64,000 nt of DNA, from contig JAPLLG010000008.1 of the NCBI GenBank assembly GCA_026387665.1, positions 1 through 64,000 on the forward strand. Direction: 5' to 3'. Below are positions 1-7,897 of this stretch, piece after piece (within the stretch, counting starts at the first letter, position 1; every line of letters begins with the position of its first letter). This DNA comes from Nitrospirota bacterium (lineage in GTDB: Bacteria > Nitrospirota > Nitrospiria > Nitrospirales > Nitrospiraceae). The notes beneath the pieces are model-generated. The model was not told the origin of the DNA. It did not search any database and was given only the letters and a program-made list of their open reading frames with translations. Both the position numbers and the translations under genes were made by a program.

Positions 1-273
1 GGACCCCCACCGGACAAACGGCACCGACTGCAACAGGAACCGCACACCCATCGCACTGGCAATAATGGCCATGGCTTGCGACATGCCTGTCGCGCCCAGT
101 ACCCAGGCATATTGATCGGCAATCACCGGCACCGTTAAGCCACCGGTTCCAATCGACGTGAGGATCGTATCGACCGGACCGAGCAGCGAATCCCAGCCCA
201 GCAGCCAGATGTCTTTGAAGCTGGCGATCATATCCAGGAGGAAGCAGTAGATGAGATTCAGGAGCCCTGTCAT
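1..273 (-). CDS. DUF2523/pVI-like inovirus membrane protein (partial)
   Basis: The visible 91 N-terminal residues run off the left edge of the window. The protein starts MTGLLNLIYCFLLDM and has two hydrophobic stretches, around residues 5-17 and 50-80, typical of the small multi-membrane minor coat proteins (pVI, DUF2523) of filamentous phages. Its ATG overlaps the stop of the upstream adsorption protein gene in an ATGA, so the two are translationally coupled. In inoviruses this gene normally lies between the pIII-like gene and the Zot/pI assembly ATPase, so a zot gene is expected just outside the window. The call rests on position and hydropathy. Confidence 0.6.
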   Translation of the reverse strand, partial: MTGLLNLIYCFLLDMIASFKDIWLLGWDSLLGPVDTILTSIGTGGLTVPVIADQYAWVLGATGMSQAMAIIASAMGVRFLLQSVPFVRWGS

Positions 274-1526
274 TTTGACCCCACAAAGACGATGCGATAG
301 GCCACGAATCCGGCTATCGCGATGATGATGGAGCGCAAGGCTGTGAGCATGCCGGCCCAGGCGCTGAAATCCAGGGTGAAATTGCCAAACAGCGTCGAAC
401 TCAAGGCAAAGGAAGGGAGCGCACTAGGCCACGTCAGATTTTTAAGCAGAGTCAGCGCCGACAACAGGCCACTGCCGGCCCAGAGATCCATATGGACTTG
501 TAAAATTCCCCCGAACGATCGTTGTTCGTGATTCCCCGCCGCGCACGACGTCGTCGCCGCCTCGGTGGCCGTTTCCGTCGAAGTGGCCGTGGTCGACCCA
601 TCAGGATTGGTGGTCGTGGTCGTGGTTTTGGTCGCGGTCGTCGTCGTCGGCTGCGTAGAACTTGTGGTGGTCGTGGTTCCAGCCGGAGGCGTCGCATTGG
701 GGTTCACGACCACATCGGTCGGCGCCACTTGCGAAGCCGGCACGACATCCGTCGTCAAGCCCGCAGACGGAACGGGGATCGAACTCGTGGCATTCGCAGG
801 AGTCGGCGTACCCTGAGACCCGACCGGCAGGGTATTGGATTCCATCGAATTGGCATTCGAAGGCGCCAGGCCCCCTAAATAGTTCTGAATATCCGTTGTA
901 GTCAGTGGAGCCGCGGGCGCCAACACCGCAGAACTTGAATCGGTCGTCGTGGCGTGCAGCGCTTGACATCCCGCTGCATTCCCATACGAATACCACCCCG
1001 CCCAGCCTGCGGGCACCGGGCCCACGTTCGCCGTGCCCGCACACCCAGGACTTGCATCAAACGGCGGATGATTCGGCACACGAACCGACCAGCCAGGGCC
1101 ACCCCCAAAATAACAATTTGAGCAGAACTGAATCGTCCCACCAGGAGGCAGGGTATACCCTGGAATCGTGTACGTCGCCGGTGGAGCTGCCGCCGTTTTA
1201 ATCGCGGCGACTTTCGTGGAGTCGTAGTAGACCATGGCCAACGTCATACCCACGGCGATTCCCAAGAGCGGCCACCCAGCCGACGACGTGACCACACGCA
1301 CGGCCACCGACCCAGCCGTGGATGCGGTCATGGCACTGCCGAGGGCGGACAACGTCGCCGCCCTGGAGGCGGTCATCATGGCCGTGACATTCGCGGCCGT
1401 GGCCCGGCGCACGTACCCGGTCATGGATTCTGCGCCCGTGAACGCAGAGACCGGCAGCACGACCAGATAGCAGGTGAGCAGATCCACGAACCCGAGATAC
1501 AGCGCCAGTTTCAGCCTTTGCCGCAT
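270..1526 (-). CDS. TspB/pIII-like inovirus adsorption protein
   Basis: This 418-residue protein has a signal-like N-terminus (about residues 1-29), an Ala-rich segment, a membrane segment at about 84-100, and a Cys-containing globular part. A long Thr/Pro-rich linker covers about 275-330, and a C-terminal membrane anchor follows at about 393-412. This layout matches pIII-like or TspB-type minor coat proteins of filamentous phages, which bind the host pilus and stay anchored by the C-terminus. It sits between tiny membrane peptides and a DUF2523-like gene, the normal inovirus order. The first 110 residues (leader, short Ala-rich stretch, TM, basic tail) look like a major coat protein fused in front; that is inference. 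Confidence 0.65.
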   Translation of the reverse strand: MRQRLKLALYLGFVDLLTCYLVVLPVSAFTGAESMTGYVRRATAANVTAMMTASRAATLSALGSAMTASTAGSVAVRVVTSSAGWPLLGIAVGMTLAMVYYDSTKVAAIKTAAAPPATYTIPGYTLPPGGTIQFCSNCYFGGGPGWSVRVPNHPPFDASPGCAGTANVGPVPAGWAGWYSYGNAAGCQALHATTTDSSSAVLAPAAPLTTTDIQNYLGGLAPSNANSMESNTLPVGSQGTPTPANATSSIPVPSAGLTTDVVPASQVAPTDVVVNPNATPPAGTTTTTSSTQPTTTTATKTTTTTTNPDGSTTATSTETATEAATTSCAAGNHEQRSFGGILQVHMDLWAGSGLLSALTLLKNLTWPSALPSFALSSTLFGNFTLDFSAWAGMLTALRSIIIAIAGFVAYRIVFVGSK

Positions 1527-1606
1527 ACGATCCCCACTACGAAACAGAGGATAAACAACGCCGAAAACTCCAACTGATTGACGAGCGTGAGATCCGTCCA
1601 GACCAT
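1511..1606 (-). CDS. 31-residue single-TM inovirus peptide
   Basis: A short reading frame begins at ATG 1606, preceded by an AAGGG ribosome site. It encodes 31 residues: an acidic/polar start (MVWTDLTLVNQLEF), one membrane segment and a basic GKG end. It overlaps the start of the pIII-like gene by 16 bp, indicating coupled translation. Size and position fit a small virion coat protein (pVIII, pVII or pIX class). Which of these it is cannot be decided from sequence alone. Confidence 0.55.
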   Translation of the reverse strand: MVWTDLTLVNQLEFSALFILCFVVGIVCGKG

Positions 1607-1631
1607 TGCGATCCCTTTGTGCGTTTCTTGT

Positions 1632-1663
1632 GGACGGCGTCCCGCGCGGAAGGTCCGCCGTCC
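1632..1663 (-). terminator. Inverted repeat between inovirus coat-region genes
   Basis: GGACGGCG and CGCCGTCC form an 8-bp perfect stem with a 16-nt loop immediately after the stop of the 23-residue peptide. No T-tract follows, so it could be an attenuator or an mRNA-stabilising hairpin rather than a full terminator. Filamentous phages use such hairpins to set coat gene dosage. Confidence 0.4.
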
Positions 1664-1664
1664 C

Positions 1665-1736
1665 TCACCAGTCCAGGAGCAGACCGGAGAGGAAGGCCAT
1701 GAGTAGGACCGTGATCATCGTGATGGTGAGGTCCAC
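1665..1736 (-). CDS. 23-residue hydrophobic inovirus peptide
   Basis: The reading frame opens with GTG at 1736, with a strong GGGAGGAAG ribosome site at the right distance, and encodes 23 residues of almost pure membrane helix ending LLLDW. It lies 24 bp downstream of the pV-like gene in the same direction. Tiny single-helix proteins at this position in filamentous phages are end-cap (pVII/pIX) or coat proteins. Very short genes are easily spurious; the ribosome site and context are the main support. Confidence 0.45.
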   Translation of the reverse strand: MDLTITMITVLLMAFLSGLLLDW

Positions 1737-1760
1737 TGGCCTTCCTCCCGTGGTCGGGCC

Positions 1761-2204
1761 TTACTTCAGAATTTCCAGCCCGACGAGATCGAAGAAGATC
1801 TTGCCGGTTTGCTCGAACTTCCGAATCTCTACCGACGCACGCGCCTGTTTGCCTTCCGACTGCTTACAGATCTCGATGAGGCTGTGATGCTCTTCCGGGA
1901 TGCTCAGCCGCAGGTTCCCCGGATCTTTGCCCTTCACATAGAGATCCATCGACCGATAGACCCGGTTCTCCTTGCCCTTCCGTTCGACATACCCCTGCAC
2001 ACTGCCTTCGGCTTTGACCATCATGATGCGGCCCTCCTGGTTGAGATGACGGGTCAGTGTTCTGTCTGACCCAGTGACCCCGGCCCAATGACCGGGTGTT
2101 TTTGTGACCAACGTAAATTCTGTCTTGCACTCCTGACAGGTAAGCACCAGCGCCCCTGGCTCCCATCGGCACCCGCAGCCTCTTGCTCCACAGCCTGGAC
2201 ACAT
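1761..2204 (-). CDS. Zinc-ribbon plus pV-like ssDNA-binding protein with internal start
   Basis: The 147-residue frame starts at ATG 2204, six bases after an AGGAGGG ribosome site that overlaps the rep stop region. Residues 2-26 carry CPGC and CQEC pairs typical of a zinc ribbon. From Met61 on the sequence is an 87-residue domain, rich in beta strands and charged residues, of the size and position of the inovirus single-stranded DNA-binding protein pV. A second AGGAGGG lies seven bases before an in-frame ATGATG at 2024, so a separate 87-residue product is likely. The pV role is inferred from location directly after rep and from size; no diagnostic motif is seen. Confidence 0.55.
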   Translation of the reverse strand: MCPGCGARGCGCRWEPGALVLTCQECKTEFTLVTKTPGHWAGVTGSDRTLTRHLNQEGRIMMVKAEGSVQGYVERKGKENRVYRSMDLYVKGKDPGNLRLSIPEEHHSLIEICKQSEGKQARASVEIRKFEQTGKIFFDLVGLEILK

Positions 2205-2217
2205 CGGTGTTCCCTCC

Positions 2218-3207
2218 TTAGATCGGACGAAGCACATAGGGGCGCTTACTCCTCCCCTCATTCAGCATGGCGAGGTGCCGCGCCTTCCATTTTTTCGAGC
2301 CCGCGTAAATCAGTTCCCGGAGGAAAGCTTCACCCCGTCGGCAATAGGCTAGGGCCAGCATCGCGCTGATGGACTGGCCGAGCCACTGACACACGTCATC
2401 CAGCGTCTGCTGGACCTTCTCCACCACGAGCCGGCAACGTTTGAACCCTTCGGTCAACGAGGCCCACCACGAGAGCAACGGTGCCCGGTACTTCTCCCAG
2501 GGTTCTGCCTCGTGGGTCGTCTCACGGAAATCGACATAGGAGCGCAACACGCCGACGAGGAATTCCCGCCAATCGTCCGGCTCCAGCGTGAGCAAGGCTT
2601 TGGCGCAGGCTTGTGCGCGATCTTTTTTCAGTTCGAGCTCCCATCGGACGCCATAGTCTTTTGCTTCGGCTCGGTCTTTCTGTTCGAGTTCCAGTCGTTT
2701 GTCATAGACACGCAACATGGTTTGACTCTCCCGACTGCCGAAGTAGAGGGTGTCGCCAGTGGAGGAGCCATTTCGGAGCGAGGACCCGGCAATGACCTGG
2801 AACTTCTGTGACCGCGTTACGGCCTGGCCTGCGCCCACGGCCTGTTTGACCTGTGCGATGGAGACCAGGGCTGCTCGATCATCCAGGGCCACATCCATCC
2901 GGGTAATGTGTCCCTCGCGAGCAAAGATCCAAGCCAGAACGCTGCGGATTTTTGCTTCATCCCAGGTCGAGACGATCCCGGCGGACAGATCGACGTGGAC
3001 TTCTTTGGCATTGCGATGGGCACCCGTCCCGAGTTTGCCGACGCCGTGTCGGCCTTGATTGGTGAGCCAGCAGGTGGGATAGCCACGAAAGCCCGTCGTC
3101 GTCTCGAACCAGTCTCCACCGACGACGGCACTCATCTCCTCGACCGTCGCCTGAGGGACAGTGAACGCGAGCCAATCAATGGTTGCGGTAAAGATGCGGT
3201 CGTCCAT
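2218..3207 (-). CDS. Inovirus replication initiation protein (Rep_trans family)
   Basis: This 329-residue protein begins IFTATIDWLAFTV. It contains the conserved blocks of Rep_trans initiators: VHVDLSAG (about 70-77), ITRMDVALDD (101-110) and LRVYDKRLE, with the likely catalytic Tyr at about 168, followed by RWELELKK. Such proteins nick the double-stranded replicative form to start rolling-circle replication of filamentous phages. The start is supported by AGGAAGGAAAGG upstream. It lies between the HTH gene and the pV-like gene, the usual inovirus replication module. Family assignment is strong; activity of the prophage is not shown. Confidence 0.85.
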   Translation of the reverse strand: MDDRIFTATIDWLAFTVPQATVEEMSAVVGGDWFETTTGFRGYPTCWLTNQGRHGVGKLGTGAHRNAKEVHVDLSAGIVSTWDEAKIRSVLAWIFAREGHITRMDVALDDRAALVSIAQVKQAVGAGQAVTRSQKFQVIAGSSLRNGSSTGDTLYFGSRESQTMLRVYDKRLELEQKDRAEAKDYGVRWELELKKDRAQACAKALLTLEPDDWREFLVGVLRSYVDFRETTHEAEPWEKYRAPLLSWWASLTEGFKRCRLVVEKVQQTLDDVCQWLGQSISAMLALAYCRRGEAFLRELIYAGSKKWKARHLAMLNEGRSKRPYVLRPI

Positions 3208-3246
3208 AAACGGTCCTTTCCTTCCTCTGCTATGCGAGCCCCCGTC

Positions 3247-3501
3247 TTACCGTCCGGGGGCTTTTGGCTGTGCGCGCCGCCGGCTCGTGCCGGCGGTCGC
3301 GCGCCGCTTGGTGCACTGACTGTTCGGCATGGCCTTAGCTCGCGCCTCCATGGCCTGGCGGACCTGCTGCAGATCGAATCGAATGGTGCGGGCGATTTGG
3401 GCCCCGGGAATTTCTCCCGACCGATACGCGCGGTAGACGGAATCCACACTGATGCCCAATTCCTCGGCGAGTTCTTTCACAGATAACAGCGTGCGCTTCA
3501 T
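3247..3501 (-). CDS. Excisionase-like helix-turn-helix protein
   Basis: This 84-residue protein starts MKRTLLSVKELAEELGISVDSVYRAY, a MerR/excisionase-type (HTH_17) winged helix over residues 6-55, followed by a very basic tail. An AAGGAG site sits eight bases before the ATG. As the first gene of the minus-strand phage operon it probably regulates phage transcription or assists excision or replication. The 10-bp iterons upstream are a plausible target; that link is inference. Confidence 0.7.
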   Translation of the reverse strand: MKRTLLSVKELAEELGISVDSVYRAYRSGEIPGAQIARTIRFDLQQVRQAMEARAKAMPNSQCTKRRATAGTSRRRAQPKAPGR

Positions 3502-3571
3502 GCGAGGATCTCCTTCCGATGATGCTCGTGACGGTGCTGACCTTACCGGTGGGAGCGGGTGAAATGAATTA

Positions 3572-3611
3572 GGCAGTTTGCGGCAGCTTGTGGCAGTTTA
3601 GGGCAGTTGAC
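3572..3611. repeat. Four tandem 10-bp iterons upstream of the inovirus operon
   Basis: GGCAG recurs exactly every 10 bp at 3572, 3582, 3592 and 3602, in units GGCAGTTTGC, GGCAGCTTGT, GGCAGTTTAG and GGCAGTTGAC. One helical turn of spacing places every unit on the same DNA face. This suggests a cooperative operator or a replication-initiator binding site for the divergent prophage promoter region. Confidence 0.6.
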
Positions 3612-3894
3612 GCAAAGGCAGCGGGAAAGGAGAAATGCAACTCCGATGCGATAGCCAGAGGAAGCCTAAATGTCGAGAATGAAGGACGAGCAGGTGTCTA
3701 CGAGGCTGTCGAGGGCGCAAAAAAGGAAGAGAGGGTGGCAAAAATCGATCTTTCCCTGCCGATGACTACAGGATTGAACGTAAGTGACGAAGATGAATGG
3801 GTCCATTTCTGTCTTCCTCCTAAGTGGGGTGCTTTCTCGCGGGGAAACGGGTATTCTGCGGCACCACCTCTGAGACTGAGGAATTCGAGCGACA

Positions 3895-6312
3895 ATGAGC
3901 CAACCTGAAGCCTTCTCCCGCATCCTCATCGACAAAGCCTTAGAGTTCAGCGGGTGGGATTTGCTGAAGCCTCAGCAAGTCCAATTCGAGCTGCATACAG
4001 GGAATGGGCGAGCGGACTACCTGCTCAAAGACAGCCTCGGCCGGGTGCTCTGTGTGCTTGAAGCGAAGCGCGAAGGCCTCGACCCTTACGACGCAAAAGA
4101 ACAGGCCCGTGGGTACGCCGAAAATCTCAACGCTCCGTTTATCATTCTGTCCAACGGTCGCGAGCATTGGTTTTGGAACTACGAGCGTGCCGACCAGCGT
4201 GATGCCTACCGCATCGAGCGTCTGCCTTCGCGAGAAGACCTCGAACGGATCCGGTTAAAGAATCTTCAGCCGCCGCGCCCCCTCGAAAGTGAAATCATTG
4301 CGCCCGAGTATCTCCGTCATCTCAAGCACGACCTCACTCTGAGGCGCTACCAGATTCGGGCGATGGAAGAGATCGCTCGCCTGTTCGATACCAAAGGTCT
4401 TCGGACGTTCCTCCTCGAAATGGCCACCGGCACCGGTAAAACGTTGCTTTGTGCCGCACTGATCCGCCAGTTTCTGATGAGCCGCAATGCCGAGCGCGTC
4501 CTGTTCATTGTGGACCGCATCGAACTTGCGAAGCAGACCATTGAGGACTTTGCTGTCGTGTTGCCGGAGTTCAAGCCGGTCATTTATAAGACGGCCCGCC
4601 GCACGGGTGAACTTCTGGGTGCCTCGGTGGTCGTGGCCACCATTCAATCGCTCATGACCGACCGCCGCTACCGCGAAGAGTTCACGCCGTTCTACTTCGA
4701 TCTTGTCATCAATGATGAGGCGCACCGCTCCATCTATGGCGATGCCCGCGAAGTTGTCCAATTCTTCCAAGCCACGCGCATAGGGCTTACCGCTACGCCC
4801 AAGGCCTACCTCAAGAACATCAACCTGGAACAATTGGCAGAAGAGAACCCCCAGGCCTTGGAAGCTCGTCAGTTGCGCGACACCTACCATTACTTCGGGT
4901 GCAAGCCGGGCTTTCCGACATTTCGCTACGATATCATCGACGCCGTGAAGGACCCCGAAGGCCCGTTTCTCTGCCTGCCTAAGATTTTCGATCTTCGCTC
5001 CGATATCACGACGAAGGCACTCGCCGAATCCGGCTGGGCAGTCGTCGTCAGCGAGCAGGAGGAGAGTTTTAAAGTCCAGGATTTAGAAAAGAAGATTTTC
5101 ACGCCCACTCGCAACCGCCTCATGTGCGAAGCGTTTCTCAAGGAAGCGCAGAAAGACCCGGCTGGGGCCATCGGTAAATCCATCATCTTTGCGGTGAATC
5201 AGACGCATGCCACCAACCTCACGAAGATCTTCAACGAGCTGCAACCCGGCATTGCCTTGACGATCACATCGCGCATTCCAGAGGCGTCAGTGCTGGCGAA
5301 GGAGTTCCGCGACGGCAAACGCGCCGAGCGCATCGCGGTATCCGTAGACATGCTCTCCACCGGCTACAACTGCCGCGACCTGCTCAACATTGGCCTCTTT
5401 CGCCCGGTCTTTTCCCCGACAGAATATATCCAGATCAAAGGCCGTGGCACCCGCCTGTATACGTTCATGGTCGGCCACACCGCCTACGAGAAGTCATGCT
5501 TCTACCTCCTGGATTTTTGTGCTGTCGCAGAATACTTCGAGGAGCATTACGACTACTCGGTACCGTTGGAGGTTCCTCGTGAAAAGAAGCCGACCGTTGC
5601 CACTGGTTCCTATGCCCGGGGTGATGGTGGATACAGTGTAGTTGCCGAAGGTCAGCCAGAGCCTCCGTCACGGCAAAAACCAACGCGTGTGGTTCCGACG
5701 TGGGAGGGGATAGACACTCTTGTGAGCCATGAGGTCCGTATCGTTGGGCCCAATGGCGAGAAGGTGGATATCATGACCTTCCGTGGCGGCTACGAGCGCG
5801 ACATCCAGGAGTTCGTTGAGAAGACGCCCGCGCTTAAAGCCGCCGTTGAAGCCGAAGACGACGACGCTATCGAAACCATTCTCAACGAGCGGTTCTACCA
5901 TCGTCCGGAGATGTATTACTCGCCGGACAAGCTCATTATTTCCTATGGCGTTCCCGCAACGACACCGGCCTTCGTCTATAATGCGCTCGGTCGTAAGCCG
6001 CTGCCGACGCGCGAAGCCATTGTGACCGACACCGTGGATTCTATTGCGGCCCGGTTCAATCTCCGTTACAGCGAGCAGAAATGGGTGGACGCCACGGCGC
6101 AACTTTTGGCCGAAGATTCAACGGCACTCCGGCGCTTCATGGCTGGAGATATGACCCTGTTTACTGCCAGCCAGTTCAATCAGTTGGGCGGTGTCTCTGC
6201 GCTCGCTCGCTTCGAAGGCCGCGAACAGGTCTTCGAGGCTTTGCGCCAGTCTACGCTCGTCCGGCAGAGTGCATTGGCTGGGTCGCAACGTTCCTCAGGC
6301 CCTCATCCGTGA
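3895..6312 (+). CDS. hsdR: Type I restriction enzyme, R (motor/nuclease) subunit
   Basis: This 805-residue subunit combines an N-terminal PD-(D/E)xK nuclease (Asp41; Glu56-x-Lys58 in CVLEAKR) with a superfamily 2 helicase motor. The motor shows Walker A in EMATGTGKT (about 175-183), DEAH at 274-277, LTATP at about 298-302 and a motif VI in QIKGRGTR. HsdR translocates unmethylated DNA and cuts it after recognition by HsdM2S. The length is at the short end for HsdR, as in EcoEI-like forms. It heads an operon with an AlbA_2 protein, hsdM and hsdS, and all motor motifs are intact. Confidence 0.92.
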   Translation: MSQPEAFSRILIDKALEFSGWDLLKPQQVQFELHTGNGRADYLLKDSLGRVLCVLEAKREGLDPYDAKEQARGYAENLNAPFIILSNGREHWFWNYERADQRDAYRIERLPSREDLERIRLKNLQPPRPLESEIIAPEYLRHLKHDLTLRRYQIRAMEEIARLFDTKGLRTFLLEMATGTGKTLLCAALIRQFLMSRNAERVLFIVDRIELAKQTIEDFAVVLPEFKPVIYKTARRTGELLGASVVVATIQSLMTDRRYREEFTPFYFDLVINDEAHRSIYGDAREVVQFFQATRIGLTATPKAYLKNINLEQLAEENPQALEARQLRDTYHYFGCKPGFPTFRYDIIDAVKDPEGPFLCLPKIFDLRSDITTKALAESGWAVVVSEQEESFKVQDLEKKIFTPTRNRLMCEAFLKEAQKDPAGAIGKSIIFAVNQTHATNLTKIFNELQPGIALTITSRIPEASVLAKEFRDGKRAERIAVSVDMLSTGYNCRDLLNIGLFRPVFSPTEYIQIKGRGTRLYTFMVGHTAYEKSCFYLLDFCAVAEYFEEHYDYSVPLEVPREKKPTVATGSYARGDGGYSVVAEGQPEPPSRQKPTRVVPTWEGIDTLVSHEVRIVGPNGEKVDIMTFRGGYERDIQEFVEKTPALKAAVEAEDDDAIETILNERFYHRPEMYYSPDKLIISYGVPATTPAFVYNALGRKPLPTREAIVTDTVDSIAARFNLRYSEQKWVDATAQLLAEDSTALRRFMAGDMTLFTASQFNQLGGVSALARFEGREQVFEALRQSTLVRQSALAGSQRSSGPHP

Positions 6313-6338
6313 GGGGCTGATTCAACACGGATGTGCAG

Positions 6339-7847
6339 ATGACTCAAACGGTACCACCACAAGCTCACCCTCCCTTCGATGACACGTTCATCGACGACCT
6401 TCTCCAATGGGAGGAGAGTAGCCAGTTCGAGTGCAAGCGCCTGGCGGGCAAGTTGACCTCCGCCCTCGAATCCGTTGTGGCTCTTGCCAACAGCGAAGGC
6501 GGCATCATCGCGCTGGGGTTCGAAGATCCCGACAAGGCCAAGGGCCGCGCCCGCGTGTACGGCATTCAGGAGAACCCGACCAACTGGGACGAACTTCGCC
6601 GACAGCTTCAGTCCCGGATTACGGAACCGAACCTGCTCCCATGTTCGCCCGTCGAGATAGGGTGTACGCTCCGTGATGGCACCAAGGGGTCGGTTGTGTT
6701 CTTGAAAATCGAGAAGAGTAATCGCATCCATTCCATTGTGGATGATGGCACATGGGTCCGTCTCGATAAGGGCAATAAGGAATTGACGGCGAACGAGATC
6801 AACGACTTGTCCTTTGCGCGCGGCACGATTTCTGTGGAAGCACAGTTGGAACCGATCGATGTGGAATTACTCGATACCGACTATTGGAAGCAGTATGCCC
6901 AGCATCGCCGGCTGACGCGCCCCATTGCCGAGGCCCTGCGCCATATCGGCCTGGCCAGGCCCGATGCACAGGGGAGGCTGCGCCCAACCCGTGCAGCCGT
7001 GCTGCTCTTTGCCGAGGAGCCCTCAGGCCTTCTCAGCGGCAAGGCAGCCGTTCGTGTGTTCCACTATCGAGGCAATCGAGTTCAGACCGATCCGCATACT
7101 AATTTGCTCAAGCCACCGCGAACGATCTCCGGCCCAATCATTCGTCAGATTCAGGACACCACGGATTACGTCGTGAGTGAATTAGCCAGCGGGGTGCAGA
7201 TGGGACCGCTTGGGTTCGAGATCGTCCAAAGCTATCCCGTTCGTGTCATCAAGGAGGCCATCACCAACGCCCTGATCCACCGGGACTATCGTCTGCCTGC
7301 CGATGTGCATATCCGCATCTTCTCCGATCGCATCGAAGTGGAAAGCCCCGGCTTGCTGGCCGGTCCTGTCACTGCCGCCAATATCGGCACCATCGGGACT
7401 CATACCCGCAACCCCGTCCTGGTTAACCACCTCCGCGAGTTTCCTTCTCCACCGAATCTCGATGCAGGTGAGGGCGTACGGATGATGTTCGGTACCATGC
7501 AGGCGGTCGGGCTGTACCCGCCGCTCTACCAGACTCGTCCACAGGTTCAGCGTGAAGCGGTCATTGTCTTCCTGCTCAACGATCATAGGCCGACTGCCTG
7601 GGAGCAGGTGAGTCGGCATATCGATCAGCATGGCTCCATCGGCAATACCGAAGTTCGCAAGGCGATGGAAACCGACGATGTGCTGACGGCCTCCAAGCAG
7701 ATTAAGAAGTGGCTGGAACAGGGCTTGTTGGTTATCCTCAACCCGGCAGCAGGTACTCGCGCCCGGCGTTATAGCAAACCGAACATGCCTCCCCCAATCC
7801 AGTTGTTTTCTACCCTCGAAGGAAAACAACGAAGAGGAAAGGCATAA
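6339..7847 (+). CDS. AlbA_2 (Schlafen-like) and HATPase_c_4 protein in the hsd operon
   Basis: This protein of about 502 residues starts with an AlbA_2 domain (residues about 22-140, with ESSQFECKR and VVALANSEGGIIALG). A C-terminal ATP-binding module follows, recognisable by KEAITNALIHRDYR at about 305. Such proteins are often annotated as putative DNA-binding or transcriptional regulators and recur inside type I RM operons, where their role is not established. A GTG six bases upstream (6333) is an alternative start. Its TAA overlaps an ATG in TAATG at 7845-7849, which points to translational coupling to the next frame. Confidence 0.8.
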   Translation: MTQTVPPQAHPPFDDTFIDDLLQWEESSQFECKRLAGKLTSALESVVALANSEGGIIALGFEDPDKAKGRARVYGIQENPTNWDELRRQLQSRITEPNLLPCSPVEIGCTLRDGTKGSVVFLKIEKSNRIHSIVDDGTWVRLDKGNKELTANEINDLSFARGTISVEAQLEPIDVELLDTDYWKQYAQHRRLTRPIAEALRHIGLARPDAQGRLRPTRAAVLLFAEEPSGLLSGKAAVRVFHYRGNRVQTDPHTNLLKPPRTISGPIIRQIQDTTDYVVSELASGVQMGPLGFEIVQSYPVRVIKEAITNALIHRDYRLPADVHIRIFSDRIEVESPGLLAGPVTAANIGTIGTHTRNPVLVNHLREFPSPPNLDAGEGVRMMFGTMQAVGLYPPLYQTRPQVQREAVIVFLLNDHRPTAWEQVSRHIDQHGSIGNTEVRKAMETDDVLTASKQIKKWLEQGLLVILNPAAGTRARRYSKPNMPPPIQLFSTLEGKQRRGKA

Positions 7848-7897
7848 TGTCAGACAATCCAACGGCTTATAAAACTGTTGTTATCCGGATGGCCTGA
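7847..7897 (+). other. 16-codon frame in phase with hsdM, ended by TGA
   Basis: ATG 7847 overlaps the preceding TAA and follows a good GAAGAGGAAAGG ribosome site. It reads MSDNPTAYKTVVIRMA and then TGA, directly followed by TTG GCC CGT in the same frame, which is the start of the hsdM reading frame. This is either a coupled leader peptide or the true N-terminus of HsdM interrupted by a nonsense codon. Confidence 0.55.

Noticed and set aside
522-878. Arg-rich plus-strand frame
   Set aside because: It is the antisense of the Thr-rich linker of the pIII-like protein; ACN codons read as Arg/Val-rich on the other strand.
3588-3908. A 106-codon plus-strand frame between the prophage and hsdR
   Set aside because: It overlaps the iterons and the hsdR start, has no good ribosome site and shows no domain pattern; it is probably chance.
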